Positions 58,172 to 64,000 of a DNA stretch of 64,000 nt are shown here, one piece after another. The DNA comes from FEN-1219 sp963713355 (lineage in GTDB: Bacteria > Pseudomonadota > Gammaproteobacteria > Steroidobacterales > Rariloculaceae). A program made the position numbers and the translations under genes. The notes under the pieces were generated by a model. The model did no database searches. It was not told the DNA's origin and saw only the letters and a program-made list of their open reading frames with translations. The stretch covers positions 1 to 64,000 of the forward strand of contig CAVQLK010000009.1 in NCBI GenBank assembly GCA_963713355.1, written 5' to 3'. Numbering within the stretch: position 1 is the stretch's first letter; every line of letters starts with the position of its first letter.

Positions 58172-59509
58172 TCAGTCGTCGGTCAACGACTGGCGGAAAT
58201 CGACGCCCAAAGAGCGCAGCTTTCGATAGAGATGCGTGCGCTCCATGCCGACGCGCTTGGCGAGCTGGCCGACCTTCCCGCCGCAGAGCAATAGTTGCTG
58301 CTGCAGATACGCGCGCTCGAAATGCTCGCGCGCCTCGCGCAGCGGCATCGCGAGCAGGTCCTGTTTCACGAGCGGCTCGCGATCGGCCGTGTCGGTCGCG
58401 AGCTGCGCCTCGACCTCGGAGAGCGAAATCTCCTCCGGGCCGCCGAGGATCAAGAGACGCTTCACCATATTACGCAGCTCGCGCACGTTGCGAGGCCACG
58501 GGTAATTGCGGAGCCGGTTTTGCGCCGCGACGCTGAAGCGGCGAAACGCCAGCCCCTCGGTGTCGACGAGCGAGTCGACGTGATGGCGCAGCAGCTCGGG
58601 CACGTCCTCGGGATACTCGCGGAGCGGCGGTACGCGAATGACGACGACACTCAAATGTGAAAGCAGCTCGGCCCGCAGCGTGTCGCTGCGCTCGAAACCT
58701 TGGAATGCGCTGCTCAAGATCCGCGCGTTGAACGGGCGGTCGGCGTTTTGGCCCGGCGCGCGGTAGCTGCCCTGCTCGAGGGCGCTCAGCAGCAACCGTT
58801 GCGCCTGAGCTCCGACCTCGCCGAGCTCCTGGATGAAGAGGATTCCGCCATCCGCGCGCTCGAGGGCTCCGGGCTCCGTGCCGTCGCCGAGGAGCTCGCG
58901 TTGCGCGTTCTCGTCGGTGAGATCGCCGCCCATGACGGTCACGAATGGAGCGCGCGCTTGGCTGCTCTGGCTTGCCAGATAACGTGCGAACAGCTCGCGC
59001 CCGCTGCCAGGCTCGCCCGTGAACAACGTGTGCGCGCTGTGCTGCGCGACGCGCGCGAGCTGCTCTCGCAACGCACGTATCGCCTGGCTCTTGCCGGCGG
59101 GCGCGACGTTGTGCACGACGACGCCGCGCCGCTCGACTTTGTTGCGACGGACCGAGAGCGCTCTCTCCACGGTGCGCAGCAGCTTCGCCAACGAAACCGG
59201 TTTCTCGACGAAATCGACAGCCCCGAGGCGCGTGGCTTCGACGGCCGTGTCGACAGTGCCGTGGCCCGACATCATGACGACGGTGCCCATGCCTCCGCCT
59301 TCCGACCATTCACGAAGCAGCGAGATGCCATCCGTGTCCGGCATCCAGATATCGAGGAGGACGAGATCGAAGTCCTGGCGTTTTCGCGCGCTGCGGGCTT
59401 CCTTGGCGTCGGCGGCCGTCGTGACCTCGTAGCCTTCTTCGCTCAAGATCTCGTCGATCAGTGCGCGAATGTTGGCTTCGTCGTCGACAACCAGAATGCG
59501 CGCAGTCAT
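58172..59509 (-). CDS. NtrX-like response regulator with degenerate AAA+ domain
   Basis: The 445-residue regulator has a normal receiver (ILVVDDEANIRALIDEILSE, phospho-acceptor D53, K103), an AAA+ domain and a C-terminal Fis-type helix-turn-helix (LAKRVGMERTHLYRKLRSLG). The AAA+ part is altered. Walker A reads TGEPGSGRELFA with R171 where lysine is required, Walker B reads GGILFIQELGEV with Q227 where the aspartate should be, and the GAFTGA loop that contacts sigma-54 is missing (MGGDLTDENAQREL). It therefore probably regulates transcription without ATP hydrolysis or sigma-54. Its start overlaps the kinase stop (ATGA). The kinase is the evident partner. Confidence 0.92.
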   Translation of the reverse strand: MTARILVVDDEANIRALIDEILSEEGYEVTTAADAKEARSARKRQDFDLVLLDIWMPDTDGISLLREWSEGGGMGTVVMMSGHGTVDTAVEATRLGAVDFVEKPVSLAKLLRTVERALSVRRNKVERRGVVVHNVAPAGKSQAIRALREQLARVAQHSAHTLFTGEPGSGRELFARYLASQSSQARAPFVTVMGGDLTDENAQRELLGDGTEPGALERADGGILFIQELGEVGAQAQRLLLSALEQGSYRAPGQNADRPFNARILSSAFQGFERSDTLRAELLSHLSVVVIRVPPLREYPEDVPELLRHHVDSLVDTEGLAFRRFSVAAQNRLRNYPWPRNVRELRNMVKRLLILGGPEEISLSEVEAQLATDTADREPLVKQDLLAMPLREAREHFERAYLQQQLLLCGGKVGQLAKRVGMERTHLYRKLRSLGVDFRQSLTDD

Positions 59510-61734
59510 GCGCGTTCTCTCCTGTGATCGTGGCGCCGATTGAGCGCCTGACCGCCCGCGTCCACGGACATTGGAATGAGTATACTGATCTCGGCTCCGC
59601 CCTGCTCGCGGTTGCGAGCGCTGATCTGGCCGCCATGCTCTTCGATGAGCTTCTTCACGATCGCTAACCCAAGCCCGGTTCCCTTCGGCTTGCTCGTGAC
59701 GTACGGCTCGAACGCTTGATGCACGATGTCGCCGAGAAAGCCCGGCCCGTTGTCCGCAACTTTGATCTCGAGCAGATCGGAGTCAGCGCTCACGATGCGG
59801 CGTGTCGACACTTCTACGCGCGGCTCGTCTTGATGCTCCGTCGCTTCGAGCGCATTGCGCAGCAAGTTGTGCAGCACTTGCCGCAAGCGCCCGGCGTCGG
59901 CCTCTATCGGCGGCAGCTCGCGCGACAGCGCCAACTTGATCGCGAGCGGCTTCTCTTGGTGCGCGTATAGATCGGCCAACTCCGTTATCAACGCGTTGAC
60001 GTCGAACCGCGAGACTTCCATGCGCGGCGAGCGCGCATACTCGCTGAACGCGTTCACCATCTGCTTCATGGCCTCGACCTGCTGAATGATCGTGTGCGTG
60101 GCGCGATCGAGCAGCTCAGCATCACCTGCATCCGGCTTCAGATATTTCCGGCGCAGCCGCTCCGCCGACAGCTGGATCGGCGTCAACGGGTTCTTGATCT
60201 CGTGCGCGAGCCGCCTCGCGACCTCGCCCCAAGCGGCATCGCGCTGCGCCTGCAAAAGCGCGGTGATGTCGTCGAACACGATCGCGTAGCCGTTAGGGCT
60301 GTCGGTGTCGCCGGGCAGCTCGGTGCAGGCGCACATCAGCACGCGCCTTCCGCCTTCGGCACGCAACATGATCTGCTCGCGCCACTCACGGTCCCCGCTT
60401 TGCAAGCGCGCGCTCGCAACGCCGACGAATTGGCCGAGCAGCGGCTCGGTTTCGGCGAGCTTGACGACCGACTCGCCTATGTGGGTCTCGAGATTCACGC
60501 CGAGAATCGCGCTCGCGGCATGGTTCGCGGTCCTTATCCGAAGATCGGGCTCGAGCGACACGACGCCCGTCGAGAGGCGCGCGAGGATCACCTCGAGCTT
60601 GCGCCGCTCGCGTTCGACCTGTTGTTGGCTTTGCCGCGCGTCCTCGCTCGCGCGCGACAGCCGCTGCGTCATGTCGTTGAACGAGTGCACGAGGAAACCG
60701 ATCTCGTCGCGAGCGGGCGACGGCACGCGCGTCGCGAAATCGCCGCGCGCCACGGCGCGCGTGCCTTGCATCAGCAATTGGATCGGCGTCACGAGCCGGC
60801 GCGAGAAGTAGAAGGCCCCGTAGACGGACGCCAGCAACGAGATCAGCAGCACGAGGCTCAATATCAGCGTGAAGCTCGTTTTCAGCGCCGGGCGCAGGAA
60901 TGTCAGCTCCTCGACCTGAAAGTAGGCGGCCTGCACGGCGTTCGAAAGCGTGCTCAAGCGCTGCTCCATCGGGAACGTCGCTTGCACGAACCGGAGCTCC
61001 TCGTTCGACAGCGGCGACGGGATCGCGGCGGCCGTGAGAATCTGAGTCTCGCCGTTTGCCTGCGGGTCGGCGCTGACGTATTGCCCGGTCTGGCGAAGCT
61101 GCAGCAGCACTTCGTCGTTCGGGTAAGGCGGAGCGCGCGGCGCGAGATCGACCGAGTTGAATCCAAGGATGCGGTTGTTGCCGTAAACGGTCACCTCGAG
61201 CGCACCGCTGGCCGCGCGCAGCGCGTTCAACGTCGCCGCGAGTTCTCGATCGTCGACATTGGACAGCTGCCGGGCGAACCGTTGAACGTCGGCGAGCCGT
61301 TCGCTCGTCTGGATGCCGAGCACGGTCCGGCCTAGCTCGAGCGCGTCGCCCATGCCCTTTTCGACGTCGACGCTTAGCCAGTTGTCGATACCGCGGTTGA
61401 TGAACTCGACGGAAAAAATGTAAACGCCGACGAGCGGCGTGATGGCGACCAGCACGAGCACCGAGATCATGCGCGCGCGCAGGCGTGAGCCCGGCACGTG
61501 ACGTCTATGGTCGCGGACGAGCTGCCAGAGGTTGCTCACTATGAGCGAGAGCAACACGGCGATACCGACGGAGTTGATCGACAGGATCCAGATCAGCCGC
61601 TGCGCGAAGTCGTCGGTGTTCTCGGTGACTCGAGTGAACAACAGGAGCGCGATCAGCCAGACGAGGATCCCCAGCACTGCGAGCAGTGCGAGGAGCGCGC
61701 TTCTTATTCGCTTCGCAATGGCCATCGATACCAT
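59506..61734 (-). CDS. NtrY-like sensor histidine kinase
   Basis: The 742-residue membrane kinase has several N-terminal membrane segments (ALLALLAVLGILVWLIALLL, SINSVGIAVLLSLIVSNLW, MISVLVLVAITPLVGVYIFS) and a periplasmic domain (about 115-285). A further membrane segment (about 290-312), a HAMP domain (RRLVTPIQLLMQGTRAVARG), a PAS domain (about 385-480), the HEIKNPLTPIQLSAERLRR phosphorylation helix and an HATPase domain (NLLRNALEATEH, GTGLGLAIVKKLIEEHGG) follow. The organisation matches NtrY. It forms a pair with the NtrX-like regulator and follows the DUF4390 gene. NtrYX systems are linked to nitrogen or redox sensing and envelope functions; the signal here is unknown. Confidence 0.95.
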   Translation of the reverse strand: MVSMAIAKRIRSALLALLAVLGILVWLIALLLFTRVTENTDDFAQRLIWILSINSVGIAVLLSLIVSNLWQLVRDHRRHVPGSRLRARMISVLVLVAITPLVGVYIFSVEFINRGIDNWLSVDVEKGMGDALELGRTVLGIQTSERLADVQRFARQLSNVDDRELAATLNALRAASGALEVTVYGNNRILGFNSVDLAPRAPPYPNDEVLLQLRQTGQYVSADPQANGETQILTAAAIPSPLSNEELRFVQATFPMEQRLSTLSNAVQAAYFQVEELTFLRPALKTSFTLILSLVLLISLLASVYGAFYFSRRLVTPIQLLMQGTRAVARGDFATRVPSPARDEIGFLVHSFNDMTQRLSRASEDARQSQQQVERERRKLEVILARLSTGVVSLEPDLRIRTANHAASAILGVNLETHIGESVVKLAETEPLLGQFVGVASARLQSGDREWREQIMLRAEGGRRVLMCACTELPGDTDSPNGYAIVFDDITALLQAQRDAAWGEVARRLAHEIKNPLTPIQLSAERLRRKYLKPDAGDAELLDRATHTIIQQVEAMKQMVNAFSEYARSPRMEVSRFDVNALITELADLYAHQEKPLAIKLALSRELPPIEADAGRLRQVLHNLLRNALEATEHQDEPRVEVSTRRIVSADSDLLEIKVADNGPGFLGDIVHQAFEPYVTSKPKGTGLGLAIVKKLIEEHGGQISARNREQGGAEISILIPMSVDAGGQALNRRHDHRRERA

Positions 61735-62357
61735 TCGCTCGCGATCGACCAGTCGCGCCGCCAGAACGCGAGCAACCGCAACGGCCCCGGAAACTGCTCC
61801 TGGTCGAGCGACGCTCGCATCCGGACGTAGTAACCACGATCGTCGTCGAGCACCGGAGTATCGATGAGCGGTAGCCGCTCGATGCGGCCGAGGTATTGGA
61901 GCGCCGCGAACAACGACCCAAACGAGGTCTGATCGCCGCTATTGACGTTGAGCACGGTGTAACGCTCGCTGAGCGCGTGGTAGTCCACTTTGTACGACTG
62001 CTGCAGCGTCGCGGCATCGTTATCGAACCACCACCGCCGCGGGTCGACGATCTGGACGTCGAGCCGGATAGCGAGCGGCACGCCCGAGTGCAGCGCGTCG
62101 ATCGCTTCCGTCGACAACCGATAATCGACAACGGCGTTCAGGTAGTAGACGCCGTCGCGCAGCTGGGCCACGGCCGATTGGACCTGAAAAAACCCCGGAT
62201 CGACGGGCTCCTCTACGGCAATCGGCGGCGCCTGCGGAACGATCGGCTGCCCCAGCGCGGTGCCGGCGGCACAGGTCAATGCAAGTAGCAGCGCGACGCA
62301 GCCCCGCGGCAACGGGGGTGGCGTCTCGACTGGCTTATGGTCGCGAAGGGAGTCCAC
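61704..62357 (-). CDS. DUF4390 domain-containing exported protein
   Basis: The 217-residue protein has a hydrophobic signal (GCVALLLALTCAAGTALGQ) and a DUF4390 domain: FFQVQSAVAQLRDGVYYLNA, YRLSTEAIDALHSGVPLAIR, then VQIVDPRRWWFDN and YYVRMRASLDQEQFPGPLRL. The function is unknown, but the gene is regularly found between rsmB and an ntrY-type kinase, so it may take part in that signalling. The start is uncertain: GTG 62357 overlaps the rsmB end by 23 bases, and TTG 62312 directly before the signal is an alternative. Its end overlaps the kinase gene by 31 bases. Confidence 0.85.
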   Translation of the reverse strand: MDSLRDHKPVETPPPLPRGCVALLLALTCAAGTALGQPIVPQAPPIAVEEPVDPGFFQVQSAVAQLRDGVYYLNAVVDYRLSTEAIDALHSGVPLAIRLDVQIVDPRRWWFDNDAATLQQSYKVDYHALSERYTVLNVNSGDQTSFGSLFAALQYLGRIERLPLIDTPVLDDDRGYYVRMRASLDQEQFPGPLRLLAFWRRDWSIASEWYRWPLRSE

Positions 62358-63663
62358 TGGGCGTACGCAACAAGTGCGGCTTCCGTAACCAAGCATAATA
62401 GAAGCCATCCCCGGCCGCCTCTTCCGGAAGCAGTTGCAGCGCCGCAACACCGCCCGGTGCGGCGATCGTCGGCTCCGCGGCACGAAAAGCGGCGATCTGT
62501 GCTTCGTTCTCGCGCTGCAAGACCGAGCAGGTCGCGTATAACAGGCGGCCGCCCGGAGCGAGCAGCGGCCAGAGCGCGCGCAACAGTCGCGCCTGCAGCT
62601 CAATGACGCGGTCGACATCCGCCGGCCGACGCAGAACTTTGATGTCGGGATGGCGGCGAATGATCCCGGACGCGCTGCACGGCGCGTCGACGAGGATTCG
62701 GTCGAACGGCTTGCCGTCCCACCAATCTTGCGGCGCCGTCGCGTCCCCGGTAACGAGCTTGGCGGCGAGGTTGAGCCGGTCGAGGTTGTCGCGCACGAGC
62801 CCGATCCGCCGCGCATCGCGATCCACGGCATAGAGCTCGCAGCTTCCGCCGGCCGCCTCGAGAATGTGACCCGTCTTACCGCCCGGCGCCGCGCACGCGT
62901 CGAGGATCCGCTGGCCGGGCGCGACCTCGAGCAGCGCGGCCGCCCGCTGCGCCGAGAGATCCTGCACGGACACCTCGCCGGCCGCGAACCCGGGCAACGC
63001 CTCGACACCGACGGGCTCTGCGACGAGCACGGCCGACTCGACGTCCGCCGCCGCGGCGCCGCCGATGCCGGCCGCCGCGAGCTTCTCTAGATAGTCGGCG
63101 CGCGTCGTGCGCATGAGGTTCACGCGCAGCCACAGCGGCGGCGCGGCATTGTTGGCATCGAGAATCGACTGCCACGCGCTCGGGTGATCCGCGCGCAGCG
63201 CATCGATTAGCCAGCGCGGATGCGCAAACCTTGCCTCCGGAACCTCGACCGCAGCTCGCTCGAGCTGCTCCCGCTCGCGCTGAAAGCGGCGCAGAACAGC
63301 GTTGACGAGGCCCTGCGCGCTGCGCGCACCGAGCAGCGCCGCCGCATCGACGGTCGCGGACACGGCCGCGTGAGCCGGGATCCGCAGCTCCTGCAACTGG
63401 AGCAGGCCGACGCGCAGCAATGCCGCGAGCGCCGATTGCCGGCGCGCGAGCGGCCGCTCGAGCAAGCGTTGCGCTTGCCATTCGAGCCGGTGGTGCCAAC
63501 GCAAGCTGCCGAGCACGAGTGCCGCGAGCAGCGGCCGGTCGCGATCCGCGACGTCCGCACCGGGGAGCAGATCGTCGGCGGCGACACGCTCATCGAGCAC
63601 ACAGGCGACGAGCCGGGCCGCGACGGCGCGCACTTCGGCGCCCGCCGGCGCTTTAAGCGACAA
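62335..63663 (-). CDS. rsmB: 16S rRNA (cytosine(967)-C5)-methyltransferase
   Basis: RsmB methylates C967 of 16S rRNA. The 442-residue protein has an N-terminal NusB-like helical domain (AALLRVGLLQLQELRIPAHA, SAQGLVNAVLRRFQRER). A PUA-like linker and the SAM-dependent methyltransferase domain follow, with ILDACAAPGGKTGHILEA, the catalytic motif ILVDAPCSASGIIRRHPDIK and LLYATCSVLQRENEAQI. The TTG at 63663, behind GGGAGTGGCG, gives the start SLKAPAGAEVRAVAA. It overlaps the fmt end by 11 bases, the usual fmt-rsmB coupling. Confidence 0.96.
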   Translation of the reverse strand: MSLKAPAGAEVRAVAARLVACVLDERVAADDLLPGADVADRDRPLLAALVLGSLRWHHRLEWQAQRLLERPLARRQSALAALLRVGLLQLQELRIPAHAAVSATVDAAALLGARSAQGLVNAVLRRFQREREQLERAAVEVPEARFAHPRWLIDALRADHPSAWQSILDANNAAPPLWLRVNLMRTTRADYLEKLAAAGIGGAAAADVESAVLVAEPVGVEALPGFAAGEVSVQDLSAQRAAALLEVAPGQRILDACAAPGGKTGHILEAAGGSCELYAVDRDARRIGLVRDNLDRLNLAAKLVTGDATAPQDWWDGKPFDRILVDAPCSASGIIRRHPDIKVLRRPADVDRVIELQARLLRALWPLLAPGGRLLYATCSVLQRENEAQIAAFRAAEPTIAAPGGVAALQLLPEEAAGDGFYYAWLRKPHLLRTPSGLPSRP

Positions 63664-64000
63664 ACGCCACTCCCGACACCGAATGCGCCGCGAGATATGC
63701 TTCGGCGTCCATCGCTCGACCGGAGGGCGGCTGCACCGTGAGCAGGCGCAGCACCCCATCGGCGGTCGCGACATCGATGCCGGCTCGCCCCGCGGCGACG
63801 ATCGTGCCGGCCGCGGCACGCGGCAGCGCGGCGACAGCCTCGGCTTCGAACACGCGCAGACGCCGCCCATCACTGAGACGAGCTTCGGCGACGGGTTTCG
63901 GATTGAAGGCGCGGACTCGCCGTTCGAGCTGCACGGCAGGCTCGCGCCAGTCGAGGATGGCTTCGCTCTTCGCGATCTTCGGCGCGAGCGTCGCGAGCGC
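63653..64000 (-). CDS. fmt: Methionyl-tRNA formyltransferase, C-terminal part
   Basis: Only the last 115 codons lie in the window; the gene continues beyond the right edge. The visible part is the C-terminal OB-fold-like domain of Fmt: LAPKIAKSEAILDWREPAVQ, RRVRAFNPKPVAEARLSDGR and LLTVQPPSGRAMDAEAYLAA. Fmt formylates initiator methionyl-tRNA. The order fmt-rsmB-DUF4390-kinase-regulator on one strand supports the call. Confidence 0.95.
   Translation of the reverse strand, partial: ALATLAPKIAKSEAILDWREPAVQLERRVRAFNPKPVAEARLSDGRRLRVFEAEAVAALPRAAAGTIVAAGRAGIDVATADGVLRLLTVQPPSGRAMDAEAYLAAHSVSGVAFVA

Overview
This window looks like chromosomal DNA of a GC-rich gammaproteobacterium of the Steroidobacter/Woeseia/Xanthomonas-like sort. 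The evidence is gene order (fmt-rsmB-DUF4390-ntrY-ntrX, ftsY-ftsE-ftsX-rpoH, mutY-yggX, xthA/pyrE, coaBC-dut beside radC-rpmB-rpmG), dense high-GC coding and many ATGA/GTGA gene overlaps. Most of the 64 kb is housekeeping. The lineage call is inference from synteny and protein style, not from a marker gene. Left edge (1-9.0 kb), an accessory metabolic region: a partial reverse-strand gene; two tandem copies of a secreted protein of unknown function (the first with one frameshift, the second with about nine); a TonB-dependent receptor; a DUF6152 exported protein sharing a motif with the duplicated family; an exported protein with two NTF2/SnoaL-like segments; and a DUF1428 protein. Together they suggest outer-membrane uptake and envelope handling of an unknown organic substrate. 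9.0-10.75 kb looks like the scar of a genomic island beside the 3' end of tRNA-Phe: a tyrosine-recombinase C-terminal fragment, an orphan secreted protein and a truncated ATPase. 10.9-35.5 kb: acs; an AsmA-SRPBCC-mutY-yggX operon; a REC-EAL protein with a degenerate receiver; tRNA-Gly(CCC); a BsuPI-like protein; trmB-ampG; a decayed exonuclease III gene next to pyrE; a DUF4124 protein; dut and coaBC; radC; rpmB-rpmG; a fatty acid desaturase; mutM; rsmD-coaD-ggt; ftsY-ftsE-ftsX; rpoH preceded by a perfect CIRCE (HrcA) operator; and an OmpA-family lipoprotein. 35.5-45.7 kb: a response regulator and a sensor kinase resembling the PdsR/PdsS pair of the proteobacterial dedicated-sortase system, separated by gltB-gltD. 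No sortase or sortase target is visible. The kinase sits in an operon with an LEA/WHy-like protein and an NTF2-like lipoprotein. 45.7-55.2 kb: thiolase, M48 lipoprotein protease, AEC transporter, VOC protein, HNH endonuclease, a three-gene transhydrogenase operon, and a sigma factor / membrane regulator / acidic protein / basic DUF3106 operon. 55.3-64 kb: priA, a frameshifted SPOR-domain gene, then the reverse-strand block fmt (partial)-rsmB-DUF4390-ntrY-like kinase-ntrX-like regulator. The AAA+ domain of the last has lost the key Walker residues and the GAFTGA loop. The items most worth a second look are the CIRCE site in front of rpoH, the Pds-like pair without a sortase, the degenerate NtrX-like regulator, the sigma-factor operon with complementary acidic and basic envelope proteins, and the frameshifted secreted duplicates next to the TonB receptor. 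I did not find a convincing wholly new defence or mobile system.
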